From VYFG01 sp965248685 (GTDB taxonomy: Bacteria; Pseudomonadota; Gammaproteobacteria; Arenicellales; Poriferihabitantaceae): a stretch of DNA of 64,000 nucleotides. The DNA lies in the NCBI GenBank assembly GCA_965248685.1, contig CBDFKC010000002.1, positions 1 through 64,000 on the forward strand, written 5' to 3'. Below are positions 8,982-17,938 of the stretch, in pieces; position 1 is the stretch's first letter; each line of letters starts with the position of its first letter. A program made the position numbers and the translations under genes. The notes below the pieces were generated by a model. It saw nothing but the letters and a program-made list of their open reading frames with translations. It did no database searches and had not been told where the DNA came from.

Positions 8982-10349
8982 TTGATTCCAGTCGTAGCAT
9001 TGGTTGGGCGACCCAACGTGGGAAAATCGACCTTGTTCAATCGATTAACTCGAACTCGGGATGCTATTGTTGATGACCAGCCCGGAGTCACCAGAGATCG
9101 CTTGTATGGTCGCGGTAAGATAGGTGATAAGCCTTTTCTTGTGGTGGATACCGGTGGGCTCGAATCCGAACAGAGTCGATTTGCGGAGCAGGTCAGGCAA
9201 CAGGTTGAGTTGGTTCTGGAAGAAGCTCAGCTGGTTATTTTTCTGGTGGATGGAAATCAGGGACTGGTACCCCATGATAAGGAAATTGCTGATCAACTTC
9301 GTCAGAGCGAACGCCAGATTTTGGTCGCTGTCAATAAAACAGAAGGCGAGGAGTCTGAACTCGTGACTCCTGAATTTCAGGAATTGGCCCTGGGCAACCC
9401 CATTGCTATTTCTGCTAAGCGCGGAGACGGTGTAGCGGAATTGCTTGAATTCGCATTGGCTGACTTTTCGGCTGACGATCCGGTTGAAAATGACGCAGTT
9501 CCGCGAATTGCTCTGGTTGGCAGACCGAATGTAGGTAAATCTACTCTTACCAACAAATTAGTCGGCGAGTATCGAATGCTAGTCAGCGATATTCCCGGCA
9601 CCACCCGGGACAGCGTGCGGGTGCCAATCCAATACGATCAAAAAGACTATTTACTAGTAGACACTGCAGGAGTCAGGCGCCGGTCTAAAGTTGATTTGGC
9701 GGTGGAAAAATTTTCCGTCATTAAAACCTTGCAGGCAATCGAAGATTCACATGTGGTTGCCCTGGTGCTGGATGCGTCATCTGAAATTGGTGCCCAAGAT
9801 GCGACCATCGCAGGAATGGTCCAGGATCTTGGAAGGTCGATAGTTCTCGTTGTAAACAAGTGGGATCGTCTGGAATCCCGTCAACGACGAAAGATAAAGG
9901 ACGAGCTTGAGATAAAACTGCCGTTTCTACCAAACCCGGAAATTTTGTTTATCTCGGCTCTATACGGTTCCAACATTGCCCAGGTCCTTCCAGCGGCTCA
10001 GCGCGCTTTTGAATCTGCGATGGTGAGTATTGCGACATCGAGTCTCAACCGGACTCTGGAAGCGGCGACAACCCAAACAGCGCCACCAATGCGGAATGAA
10101 CGACCCATTCGCCTTAAATTCGCCCATCAAGCTGGGAAAAACCCACCCATTGTAGTGGTTCATGGAAATCAAGCGGATAAACTGCCAGAATCTTATCTCC
10201 GGTATCTATCCAAATTTTTTGCCAACACCTATAAATTATCCGGTACCAGAATTCGAGTGATATCCCGCAGTGGCGACAATCCCTATAAAAAGCTACGGCC
10301 AAAAAAAACCGGCTTTAAAAAACGCGGAGGCAAATCCCATAAACCCTGA
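8982..10349 (+). CDS. der: Ribosome biogenesis GTPase Der (EngA)
   Basis: Der has two GTPase domains in tandem and acts in 50S subunit maturation. The first P-loop is GRPNVGKSTLFN (about residues 9-20) and the second is GRPNVGKSTLTN (about 182). Each is followed by a DxxG switch (VVDTGGL and LVDTAGV) and NKxD-type motifs: NKTEG in domain 1, where the aspartate is replaced by E, and NKWDR in domain 2. A KH-like domain ends in a basic tail (KKLRPKKTGFKKRGGKSHKP). The start is a TTG at 8982, matching the family N-terminus; no ATG or GTG is available and no strong ribosome binding site is visible. Confidence 0.96.
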   Translation: MIPVVALVGRPNVGKSTLFNRLTRTRDAIVDDQPGVTRDRLYGRGKIGDKPFLVVDTGGLESEQSRFAEQVRQQVELVLEEAQLVIFLVDGNQGLVPHDKEIADQLRQSERQILVAVNKTEGEESELVTPEFQELALGNPIAISAKRGDGVAELLEFALADFSADDPVENDAVPRIALVGRPNVGKSTLTNKLVGEYRMLVSDIPGTTRDSVRVPIQYDQKDYLLVDTAGVRRRSKVDLAVEKFSVIKTLQAIEDSHVVALVLDASSEIGAQDATIAGMVQDLGRSIVLVVNKWDRLESRQRRKIKDELEIKLPFLPNPEILFISALYGSNIAQVLPAAQRAFESAMVSIATSSLNRTLEAATTQTAPPMRNERPIRLKFAHQAGKNPPIVVVHGNQADKLPESYLRYLSKFFANTYKLSGTRIRVISRSGDNPYKKLRPKKTGFKKRGGKSHKP

Positions 10350-10368
10350 TTTGCTGCCCAGGTCCAGA

Positions 10369-10616
10369 CTAGCCCGGATATTTCATAAAGGTCTGGAGTT
10401 TAGAGACAAGCTGGTTAAGCAGGTTGGACTATCGGACGAAGAAGCATAGCCGTAGCTATGGTTCGAGGTCGATCGTTCAAGATGCGACGCCAGATTGGCG
10501 CCTAAATCCAGAAGGACAAAGTGTAGAGTAAGTTTTGCCTAAAAACTGACATATGACTCTGATTCATTTTAGCTTTTAGTTAATCGGTGTCCGCCTTTAT
10601 GAAATATTCGGGCTAG
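10369..10616. repeat. MITE-like inverted-repeat element, copy 1
   Basis: The 248-bp element is bounded by 23-bp terminal inverted repeats (10369-10391 and 10594-10616) that match at 22 of 23 positions. Their core is GATATTTCATAAAGG on the left and its complement with one change on the right. Both ends sit at CTAG. It has no ORF of note. Inside are two perfect hairpins, CATAGC-CGTA-GCTATG (10445-10460) and CGCCA-GAT-TGGCG (10488-10500). A second, shorter copy lies inverted at 34842-35020. It fills the gap between the convergent genes der and xseA and might also act as a terminator. Confidence 0.8.
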
Positions 10617-10641
10617 CTGATCACTTTAGCTATAAAATTTG

Positions 10642-11964
10642 CTACTCATCCGCTAGAACCTTGACTCCAAATTGGCCATTTGACACCGTTGCGATCAATT
10701 TTTGATTAGTTTTAACCAGAGTAGTCGAGTCAACTATTTTTCCCTGGCGATTCTGTAAAATGGTATAGCCCCGATTTAGCGTGTGGCCTGGGCTCATAAT
10801 TTGGATAGAAGTTTTCTGATACTGTAGTTTTCTACGGTTGTCGCTCAATTCAAACACAATTCTTTGTCGAATTTGGTGTTGCAACTGAATCACGGCCCGC
10901 CTTATATCAGCTAGTCTATTGACCGGGCTGAAAAAGTGAAGCCCTCGATTACTGCGCTCCAGTTGATAATCGGCATGAATGAGCTGTTGATTAATCGCGG
11001 AAAATAGGCCTGATTTCAGGGCCCGCTGTTTCAATTCGAGCTTTTCGAGCCTCTGATTGGGATGGTTAAGACGCGCTGCTGCATAATCGACCTTCTGGCG
11101 TAATTGGTCAAGGTAGCGCTCGATCTGGCGCCTGAGAGACACAGATAGCAGGTTCAAATCAGATGCCAGATTATCCTGGAGGGGTGCGACCAGTTCGGCT
11201 GCGGCGGTGGGGGTAGGGGCGCGTTGGTCTGATACCAGATCTGCAATTGTTATATCTGTTTCATGTCCAATTCCCGCAACTACGGGTATTTTGCAATGGT
11301 AAATTGCACGGGCAACTGTTTCTTCATTGAATGCCTGGAGATCTTCCAGAGATCCTCCTCCGCGGGCGAGTATCAGCACATCGACTTCCTTTCGCTGGTC
11401 GGCAAGTTTAAGCATTTGACAGATTTTTGCGGGAGCTTGCTGCCCCTGTACCAGAACCGGATAAAGCACGATCCGGGCAATCGGATAGCGCCGCGCAAGC
11501 GTAATCAGGATGTCTTGCAATGCGGCACCACTGGGCGAAGTAATTACTCCAATCGCCCGAGGAAAGTTCGGAATGGACTGTTTTTGGTCCTGTTCAAACA
11601 ATCCCGCCGCCAGGAGTTTATTTTTTAGAACATCGAATGCTCTTCTAAGTGCACCTTCACCGGCTTCTTCCAAATGGCTGACGATGAGCTGTAAATCACC
11701 CCGGCTTTCATAAACCGATATTTGTCCTCTCACCAGAACCTGCATTCCTTCTGTGGGAGTAATCGATCTGGCCCGACGATTGCGGAAAAACGCGCAACGG
11801 ATGACCGCATTATGCTCTTTCAGGGAAAAATACAAATGTCCGGAAGCGGGCTTCGCGAGCCCAGAAATTTCTCCTTCAATCCAAACCGCGCGGTAGCTGG
11901 TTTCCAGCAAATTTCTGAGTTCACCGACCAATTCCTGGACAGAAAAAACCTGATCCGGTGTCAC
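10642..11964 (-). CDS. xseA: Exodeoxyribonuclease VII large subunit
   Basis: XseA is the catalytic subunit of exonuclease VII, which degrades single-stranded DNA to oligonucleotides together with XseB. The 440-residue protein has an N-terminal OB-fold (VWIEGEISGLAKPASGHLYF). The central catalytic domain has the signatures GVITSPSGAALQDIL, LARGGGSLEDL and GIGHETDITIADLVSDQRAPTP, and a coiled-coil region follows. The start is GTG at 11964, giving MTPDQVFSVQELV. The downstream neighbour der is convergent. Confidence 0.96.
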   Translation of the reverse strand: MTPDQVFSVQELVGELRNLLETSYRAVWIEGEISGLAKPASGHLYFSLKEHNAVIRCAFFRNRRARSITPTEGMQVLVRGQISVYESRGDLQLIVSHLEEAGEGALRRAFDVLKNKLLAAGLFEQDQKQSIPNFPRAIGVITSPSGAALQDILITLARRYPIARIVLYPVLVQGQQAPAKICQMLKLADQRKEVDVLILARGGGSLEDLQAFNEETVARAIYHCKIPVVAGIGHETDITIADLVSDQRAPTPTAAAELVAPLQDNLASDLNLLSVSLRRQIERYLDQLRQKVDYAAARLNHPNQRLEKLELKQRALKSGLFSAINQQLIHADYQLERSNRGLHFFSPVNRLADIRRAVIQLQHQIRQRIVFELSDNRRKLQYQKTSIQIMSPGHTLNRGYTILQNRQGKIVDSTTLVKTNQKLIATVSNGQFGVKVLADE

Positions 11965-11976
11965 AATTAAATGATT

Positions 11977-12360
11977 CTATTGAGGATAAAAGGGCTTGGC
12001 ATTGGCTTGTTGCAACGCCTGATCAATGCCCAATCTGGCAAAGGTTGAGACTTTCTGAGCAAGACGGGTCGCATCGGCCTGGTTCCCATTTTGTTGGTGT
12101 TCCTGGGCGCGAGCGAGAATGGCAGCTAGCGAAACCGGAATATTTCCCATGGAAGATTCAATGACCATCCATTCAGCGCCCTGGATTCTGGCATGTTGCA
12201 AATCATCCTCCGCCTGCAAAATAGCCGGGTTTTCGGGAAATTCGGGCTCGGTCAGGCTGACGTCGGGTAGGCTTGCTGGAGCGGTTTCAGGGCTGCTGGC
12301 GCAGCCACTGGCGAGGGTAAACAGAGCCAATAATAAAAAATGTATCCGGGCACCGGACAT
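11977..12360 (-). CDS. Small lipoprotein, DUF4398/SoxK-like helical protein
   Basis: A 127-residue protein with a signal peptide and lipobox (LFTLASGC at about residues 13-20), so it is probably anchored to the outer membrane. The mature part is an Ala/Gln-rich helical domain with EDDLQHARIQGAEWMVIES and LARAQEHQQNGNQADATRLA. This resembles small helical proteins of the DUF4398 and SoxXA-binding type; no function is assigned. It lies 12 bases upstream of xseA on the same strand and may be cotranscribed. It is divergent from rpsP. Confidence 0.75.
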   Translation of the reverse strand: MSGARIHFLLLALFTLASGCASSPETAPASLPDVSLTEPEFPENPAILQAEDDLQHARIQGAEWMVIESSMGNIPVSLAAILARAQEHQQNGNQADATRLAQKVSTFARLGIDQALQQANAKPFYPQ

Positions 12361-12449
12361 AGGGCATAACCGAGTTTGATTTGAGCTCCCAATTTTATCG
12401 CTAAATCCCTGTTAACAGGATATTTATTTACTTTTTTCAGGTATTTTCA

Positions 12450-12458
12450 TGCTAGAAT
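12450..12458 (+). promoter_or_regulatory. Extended -10 promoter element before rpsP
   Basis: TGCTAGAAT at 12450-12458 matches an extended -10 (TGn plus TAGAAT). The region upstream is T-rich with no good -35 hexamer. It is 45 bases before the rpsP start and probably drives the rpsP-rimM-trmD-rplS operon. Confidence 0.45.
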
Positions 12459-12503
12459 CCGCGCCCTTGAAAAATGGCAATCTCTCTTCGGAGACTAATA
12501 TAT

Positions 12504-12761
12504 ATGGTAACTATTCGGTTGGCTCGTGGCGGTTCTAAGAAGCGTCCATTTTATTCCATCTTGGTGGCAGATCAACGACGCTCGACAAATGGTCGATTTA
12601 TTGAGCGAGTGGGGTTTTTTAATCCGGTTGCTTCTGGTAAAGATCAGGGTTTGAGACTCGACCTAGAACGATACGATCATTGGGTTAGCAAAGGCGCGCA
12701 ACCGTCCGATCGGGCCACCCAGCTTTATAAGAAAGCGAGTGCGGCGGCATCCGCTAGCTAG
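12504..12761 (+). CDS. rpsP: 30S ribosomal protein S16
   Basis: S16 is an essential protein for 30S assembly. The 85-residue product starts MVTIRLARGGSKKRPFYSI and continues with the conserved ADQRRSTNGRFIERVGFFNP. The frame is open from an ATG at 12474, but the start at 12504 gives the family N-terminus and has CGGAGA upstream. First gene of the conserved rpsP-rimM-trmD-rplS operon. Confidence 0.98.
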   Translation: MVTIRLARGGSKKRPFYSILVADQRRSTNGRFIERVGFFNPVASGKDQGLRLDLERYDHWVSKGAQPSDRATQLYKKASAAASAS

Positions 12762-12810
12762 ATAGGCTAAATTTATATTTCGGCCGGGAATTTTGTCAGG
12801 CTGAAATAAA

Positions 12811-13452
12811 TTGCTGGATTTGGTGACGATCGTGACCGCTCCATCCAAGGCAGTGGTTCCGAGTTCAGAAGAGTTGGCTTTAAATGCTGAATATACCGGT
12901 TCCGAGTTCATTGTCTTGGGTGAAATAACCGGGCATTTCGGGGTAAAAGGATGGTTAAAAATCAAATCCTTTACCCGGCCAATTGAACATATTTTAGATT
13001 TTCCCGAATGGTTTGTAGGAATTCTAAATGAAGCAAAAAAGCCGCTAGCGCCCCAGCGATTTGAAGTGATCGATGGGCGAAAGCAAGGCCCGGGCCTAGT
13101 GGTAAAGTTAGCCAGTGTCGATAGCCGGGAACAAGCGGAAACGATACTGAAAAAGTCGATTTTGATCCGGCAATCGGCTCTGGAAGATTTGGCTGCAGGT
13201 GAATATTACTGGTCGCAACTGGTTGGTTTGCAGGTAATTAATACCGATGGAATTGATTTCGGTCATATAGACCATCTGCTCGAGACTGGAGCCAATGATG
13301 TAATGGTTGTCAGCGATCGCAGTGGTAGTGATGTTGTAAACGGCATGGGAGAAGGCTGTAATGAAAGGCTTTTGCCCTGGAGTGATGAAGTAGTGCTACG
13401 GGTCGACCTTAAGAGCGGTACGATGTTGGTGGATTGGGAAGCTGATTTCTAA
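12811..13452 (+). CDS. rimM: Ribosome maturation factor RimM
   Basis: RimM binds S19 and helps mature the 30S head. The N-terminal RimM domain has IVLGEITGHFGVKGWLKI, and the C-terminal PRC-barrel begins near YYWSQLVGLQVINTDG and ends with LLPWSDEVVLRVDL. The start is uncertain: the frame opens at TTG 12811 with GTG codons at 12823 and 12832. The conserved domain begins only about 32 residues in, so the N-terminus is longer than usual or one of the later codons is used. The order between rpsP and trmD is diagnostic. Confidence 0.94.
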   Translation: MLDLVTIVTAPSKAVVPSSEELALNAEYTGSEFIVLGEITGHFGVKGWLKIKSFTRPIEHILDFPEWFVGILNEAKKPLAPQRFEVIDGRKQGPGLVVKLASVDSREQAETILKKSILIRQSALEDLAAGEYYWSQLVGLQVINTDGIDFGHIDHLLETGANDVMVVSDRSGSDVVNGMGEGCNERLLPWSDEVVLRVDLKSGTMLVDWEADF

Positions 13453-13544
13453 CCGGGTCTGACCCTCTTGGTTCTCTTGGTTTGGCCTGGACGTTTCGGG
13501 AAAAACTAATAGTTTGAGTAATTTTTTGCGGGGCAGAGGACAAA

Positions 13545-14282
13545 ATGCAGATTGACGTAATTACGTTGTTTCCGCAAATGTTCGAGCCAATACGGGAAAA
13601 TGGCATTAGCCGTGTTGCTGTTGAAAAACAGGCACTATCGCTTGAATGTTATAATCCACGGGACTATACCGAGGATAAGTATCGAACGGTAGACGACAGG
13701 CCTTATGGCGGTGGGCCGGGAATGGTATTGATGCCTGAACCGCTGGCTAGCTGCATAGATACCGTGGGTCAGCGAAATCAAGGGCCATTAGTGTTCCTGT
13801 CGCCCCAAGGCAAGACCCTCGACCAAGCGATGGTCGCGGAGCTTGCCGGGTTGGATCAGCTGATTCTGCTATGTGGTCGCTACGAAGGTGTTGATGAGAG
13901 AATTTTACAAAGTCGAGTGGATAGAGAAATATCTATCGGCGACTATGTATTGGCAGGTGGTGAATTTCCTGCCATGGTGATAATTGAGGCAATAGCCCGG
14001 TTACTGCCTGGAGTACTGGGGAATGCTTTGTCAGCTTCCCAGGATTCATTTGAAAATGGTCTGTTGGATTGTCCGCATTACACCAGGCCGGAAATTTTTG
14101 AGAACTTGACGGTGCCACAGGTATTGTTGAGTGGTAACCATAAGCAGATTGAGCGATGGCGATTGAAACAATCTCTAGGTCGAACTGCACAGCGCCGCCC
14201 GGATTTGTTATCCGGAAAGCAATTTGATGACAACGCTGAAAACTTATTGAAAGAGTTTCATTTGGAGCAAGACAATGACTAA
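13545..14282 (+). CDS. trmD: tRNA (guanine37-N1)-methyltransferase
   Basis: TrmD methylates G37 next to the anticodon and so prevents +1 frameshifting. The 245-residue SPOUT enzyme starts MQIDVITLFPQMFEPI. It shows the trefoil-knot SAM signatures PYGGGPGMVLMPEPL, LLCGRYEGVDER and IGDYVLAGGEFPAM. Its last eight bases overlap rplS, as in many gammaproteobacteria. Confidence 0.98.
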   Translation: MQIDVITLFPQMFEPIRENGISRVAVEKQALSLECYNPRDYTEDKYRTVDDRPYGGGPGMVLMPEPLASCIDTVGQRNQGPLVFLSPQGKTLDQAMVAELAGLDQLILLCGRYEGVDERILQSRVDREISIGDYVLAGGEFPAMVIIEAIARLLPGVLGNALSASQDSFENGLLDCPHYTRPEIFENLTVPQVLLSGNHKQIERWRLKQSLGRTAQRRPDLLSGKQFDDNAENLLKEFHLEQDND

Positions 14283-14625
14283 CATTATTCAACAACTAGA
14301 ATCAGAACAGCTGAAAGACAATATTCCCCCGTTTGGCCCTGGCGATACGGTCAAGGTTCAGGTTCGAGTAACAGAAGGAGAACGCGAGCGACTCCAGTCC
14401 TACGAAGGTGTGGTAATTGCCAAGAAAAATCGTGGTTTGAATTCATCTTTTACTGTTCGCAAAAGTACCGGTGGCGAGGGCGTGGAACGTGTATTTCAGA
14501 CCCATAGCCCACTAATCGCGGATATTCAGGTGATGCGTCGAGGAGATGTGCGGCGAGCCAAGTTATATTATCTACGTGATCGTACCGGCAAGGCCGCCAG
14601 GATCAAGGAAAAAATCCGCAGATAA
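14275..14625 (+). CDS. rplS: 50S ribosomal protein L19
   Basis: L19 sits at the interface between the ribosomal subunits. The 116-residue protein has the typical FGPGDTVKVQVRVTEGERER and QSYEGVVIAKKNRGLNSSF. It starts at 14275, inside the end of trmD, and is the last gene of the rpsP operon; a strong terminator lies 50 bases after its stop. Confidence 0.98.
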   Translation: MTNIIQQLESEQLKDNIPPFGPGDTVKVQVRVTEGERERLQSYEGVVIAKKNRGLNSSFTVRKSTGGEGVERVFQTHSPLIADIQVMRRGDVRRAKLYYLRDRTGKAARIKEKIRR

Positions 14626-14650
14626 GTCATTGCAGCCAATTCAGCGGAAA

Positions 14651-16507
14651 GTGAGAACATCCCGCAAAATAAAAACGGGCCTGGGATTGGCCCGTTTTTT
14701 ATGTTCGGTCGGTATTGTTGTAAGTCTGATGGTATTGTTTGGAGTCGGCGTGGGTTTTGCCCAGTCCGGCGCAAACTATGAGGAATCTCCACCGTCCCAG
14801 GAATTGTTGCGGGTACGTACGCTGATTCGGGCCAACGCGTTGGAATTGGCAGAGCGTATCATGGAGAAGCAGGGGCCGCCCATGCTACCCAACGGAAACT
14901 GGCTTAACTGGGAGCGTCAGTTGTGGGCTTTGTATCGGGCCAAGGGAGAATGGCAGAAGTTGTATGAGCGGGTAAAGGGCATCCCTCCTGCGTTTCCATC
15001 GACAATCCGGCTGGAGGCTGAGCTGGAAGCGGCTAAGTCACTGGTGGCATTAGGTGATGGCGTCCGATCTCGTAGAGTATTGCGCAAATTATTAATATCC
15101 AAGGGGGTGTCCGAGCATGACAAAATTGCTCTGCGACAGCAAATAATAGAAAGTTATCTCAGCGAGCAGTTGCTTAACGAAGCTAATATTGCTGCTTCAT
15201 ATTTTCAGCAGGACTATCGCTCCCAGCAACGGGACTGGTTAATACTAAATGCCAGAATCTCACTACAATCAGGCAACCCAGATGAAGCCGTCAATCTTCT
15301 GGCGCCGCTGGACGAGCCCGAGGCGCGATTGCTACGGACCTATGCAAGACTGAAAAATGGCAGTTTGACCTCTCTACAAGTGTTGGACACAGTCAATCAG
15401 TTTCGAGATCAAGAAGCTTTTAGCGATATCGTCAAACCGGTTTTCTCTGTCATGATTGAGGCCGCCAGAGTCGCCAGTCTGGATCTCGAAAGTGCTGATC
15501 TTCTAGAACAGTACCTGGTATTAAACGATAGTTTTAACCAACCACTTAACCGCGCCCTGCCACAATTCTTGGTAGAGGATTTAATCCAGGCCTATCAGCG
15601 CATCGCGCGGGAATTAGCCAATCAGTCAGGTTACTTGACCGGGGAAGAAGACGATTGGAGTGAATTCGCTCAATTAATTTCTCTGGAACAAACTGAAGCG
15701 CGGCGATCGGTGTGGTCCCATATAGCGCAAAATTCGAGTACCGGGTTGGTTCGACAACTTGCCATTGATAACTATGTTAATGCATTGATCGATGGTGAGC
15801 GTACTTCGTTAATTCACCACATTTTTGGCGAGAACAAGCCCATGGGAGAATTGATATTGTCTCCGACAACGGGGCTGAGGCTGTCGAATCTTGCCATTGA
15901 GATAGGGGACATTCAGTTAGCCGCGAATGCGAACGCCAATGTGTCCGGTCCGCCACCGGGTATGGCATTTGCAGATTGGCTTATATATACCGGTCGAATT
16001 TCAATTATTGCCGGACATTACGAGCATGGCGCAAATCAGTTGGAAAAGTGGATTACCGGATTTGACCGGCTAACTCCCGAACAAATGGACAGTGTGTTAC
16101 AGCCAATATTCGATTTGCAGACTGTCGACCAGCATGAGCTGGCAATTTCACTGCTTGAACAAGTAAACAGCCGCTCTCCAGGGGGCGATTACGTACGCGA
16201 AGTCGCTTTCTGGATTGCTGAATCTTATAGCGCAACGCGCCAGCATATTAAAGCCGCAGACTTTTTTCTGTTTTCGGCAATGCAAAAACAGAATGGATTT
16301 GACCAATGGGGCGAGTCCGCGCGTTTCCGGGCGGCAGAGGCGTTGACCGAAGGTAACTTCTTTTCCGACGCAAGGACCCTACTGGAAGATTTACTCAAGC
16401 GCGCAAAGGAAGATGTTAGAAAACAGTCTCTAACACAAAAAATTCAACAACTGTGGCTTAAACAATCCAGCCTGCAACCAGGCCAAAATAGTGGTAGCAC
16501 CAATTAA
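14651..16507 (+). CDS. Secreted helical-repeat (TPR-like) protein
   Basis: A large exported protein of unknown role. From the GTG at 14651 the N-terminus is basic (VRTSRKIKTGLGLARF), followed by a hydrophobic core and a plausible signal-peptidase site after GVGFAQ. The mature part of about 580 residues consists of helical, TPR-like repeats (ARTLIRANALELAERIMEKQG-type segments, AFWIAESYSATRQHIKAADFF). The frame is open from 14546, but that would add a non-signal leader overlapping rplS. GTG at 14651 has GCGGAAA upstream. Oddly, the rplS terminator lies within its first 17 codons. The end overlaps xerD by 17 bases. It could be a periplasmic or outer-membrane scaffold; function unknown. Confidence 0.75.
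   Translation: MRTSRKIKTGLGLARFLCSVGIVVSLMVLFGVGVGFAQSGANYEESPPSQELLRVRTLIRANALELAERIMEKQGPPMLPNGNWLNWERQLWALYRAKGEWQKLYERVKGIPPAFPSTIRLEAELEAAKSLVALGDGVRSRRVLRKLLISKGVSEHDKIALRQQIIESYLSEQLLNEANIAASYFQQDYRSQQRDWLILNARISLQSGNPDEAVNLLAPLDEPEARLLRTYARLKNGSLTSLQVLDTVNQFRDQEAFSDIVKPVFSVMIEAARVASLDLESADLLEQYLVLNDSFNQPLNRALPQFLVEDLIQAYQRIARELANQSGYLTGEEDDWSEFAQLISLEQTEARRSVWSHIAQNSSTGLVRQLAIDNYVNALIDGERTSLIHHIFGENKPMGELILSPTTGLRLSNLAIEIGDIQLAANANANVSGPPPGMAFADWLIYTGRISIIAGHYEHGANQLEKWITGFDRLTPEQMDSVLQPIFDLQTVDQHELAISLLEQVNSRSPGGDYVREVAFWIAESYSATRQHIKAADFFLFSAMQKQNGFDQWGESARFRAAEALTEGNFFSDARTLLEDLLKRAKEDVRKQSLTQKIQQLWLKQSSLQPGQNSGSTN
14675..14700 (+). terminator. Intrinsic terminator of the rpsP-rplS operon
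   Basis: A 7-bp perfect GC-rich stem ACGGGCC (14675-14681) pairs with GGCCCGT (14689-14695) around a 7-base loop, followed by TTTTTT (14695-14700). It is a textbook terminator 50 bases after rplS, yet it lies inside the likely start of the next gene. Confidence 0.85.
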
Positions 16508-17402
16508 TCCAGATTCTACTGATATTGGCTTGATAGACGAGTTCCTGGATTCGATATGGCTTCAATCGGGACTGAGTAATAATACGATAATAAGCTATCG
16601 TTCTGACCTGCTGGACTTTGCTGCATATCTCGAGAAACGGGGGTTGTCATTGTTTTCTACCTCACGAGATGATTTAAGCCACTATCTTGATCAGCGCTAT
16701 CAATCAACCAGTCGGAGAACGGTATCAAGGTCTCTTTCCTCGCTAAAACGCTTCTACCGATATGCCCTGGTGGAGGAGTTGATCGAATACGATCCTACGG
16801 TTGATTTAGCTTCCCCGTCACTCGAAAAATCACTGCCTAAATCTCTGTCGGAACAGCAGGTTGTGGCGCTGATAAACGCTCCCGATACCAGCAGCGATCT
16901 GGGACTACGCGATCGCGCGATGCTGGAAACGCTCTATGCAACTGGATTACGCGTGAGTGAGTTGATTGGATTAACCTTGAGTGAAGTTGATTTGATTGCC
17001 GGGGTTTGTCGAGTGATTGGTAAAGGAGGCAAGGAAAGATTGGTTCCACTCGGAGAACAGGCAGTGTCGTGGATTGAAAAATACTGCTGTTATGCTCGGG
17101 GAGATATACTCGGCAATCGACTGGGAGAGGCACTTTTTGTTACCAGGCGCGGTAGCGCAATGAGTCGCCAGGCATTTTGGCAAAATATTAAACGCTATGC
17201 GCTGATTGCAGATATCGATTGTGATTTATCACCACATACCTTGCGCCATGCCTTTGCCACGCATTTAATCAATCACGGCGCGGATCTTCGCAGTGTACAG
17301 ATGTTACTTGGTCACTCAAATCTCTCAACCACCCAGATCTATACCCACGTTGCTGGTGCGCGTTTACAGGCATTACATAAATCCCATCACCCCAGGGGGT
17401 GA
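16491..17402 (+). CDS. xerD: Site-specific tyrosine recombinase XerD
   Basis: XerD works with XerC at the dif site to resolve chromosome dimers. The 303-residue protein has the N-terminal SAM-like DNA-binding domain (LSNNTIISYRSDLLDFAAYL). All catalytic residues are present: R154 (TGLRVSEL), K178 (GKGGKERLVPLG), H249 and R252 (SPHTLRHAFATHL), H275 (LLGHSNLSTTQ) and the nucleophile Y284 (IYTHV). The start is GTG at 16491 within the end of the preceding gene. Length and motifs fit XerD better than XerC, but the two are close. Confidence 0.92.
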   Translation: MVAPINPDSTDIGLIDEFLDSIWLQSGLSNNTIISYRSDLLDFAAYLEKRGLSLFSTSRDDLSHYLDQRYQSTSRRTVSRSLSSLKRFYRYALVEELIEYDPTVDLASPSLEKSLPKSLSEQQVVALINAPDTSSDLGLRDRAMLETLYATGLRVSELIGLTLSEVDLIAGVCRVIGKGGKERLVPLGEQAVSWIEKYCCYARGDILGNRLGEALFVTRRGSAMSRQAFWQNIKRYALIADIDCDLSPHTLRHAFATHLINHGADLRSVQMLLGHSNLSTTQIYTHVAGARLQALHKSHHPRG

Positions 17403-17458
17403 AAATTTCGATGGGAGTTTTAACTCTTCACAGCGGTTTGTTAAGTGGATAAATTTAT

Positions 17459-17881
17459 ATGATTGAAACACTCAAAGTGAGATCAGGGCAGGGACTGCAT
17501 GACGTCACTGAATCACTCAATGAATTACTCCACCGTAGCGCTCTCGAGCAGGGTTTATGTACTGTTTTCATTCAGCATACGTCGGCGAGCCTTCTGATTC
17601 AGGAGAATGCGGATCCCGATGCCCGCCGGGATCTCGAAAAATGGCTGGATCGACTAGTACCAGAAAATGATGAGCTCTATACCCACGTCATGGAAGGACC
17701 GGATGATATGCCGGCACATATTAAATCAATGCTAACCCAGTCGTCGTTGTCGATTCCGTTTGCCAAGGGCAAGCTGATGTTGGGTACCTGGCAAGGGGTT
17801 TATCTTTTCGAGCACCGTACACAATCACATCAACGCCGGCTAGTCGTTCATTTGCAGGCGGACCCGGAAAATTTTAGATAG
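17459..17881 (+). CDS. yjbQ: YjbQ family protein (UPF0047)
   Basis: A 140-residue member of the YjbQ/UPF0047 family, some of which have weak thiamine-phosphate synthase activity; the physiological role is unsettled. The signatures HDVTESLNELL, FIQHTSASLLIQENADPD, DDMPAHIKSML and LGTWQGVYLFEHR are all present, including the histidines that form the family's metal-binding pocket. It is a single gene between xerD and relA. Confidence 0.92.
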   Translation: MIETLKVRSGQGLHDVTESLNELLHRSALEQGLCTVFIQHTSASLLIQENADPDARRDLEKWLDRLVPENDELYTHVMEGPDDMPAHIKSMLTQSSLSIPFAKGKLMLGTWQGVYLFEHRTQSHQRRLVVHLQADPENFR

Positions 17882-17938
17882 ATCAGCTATCCGGCGGTAC
17901 AATCCGGCAATGCAAATTGTATTTTTAATCCAGGGAAT

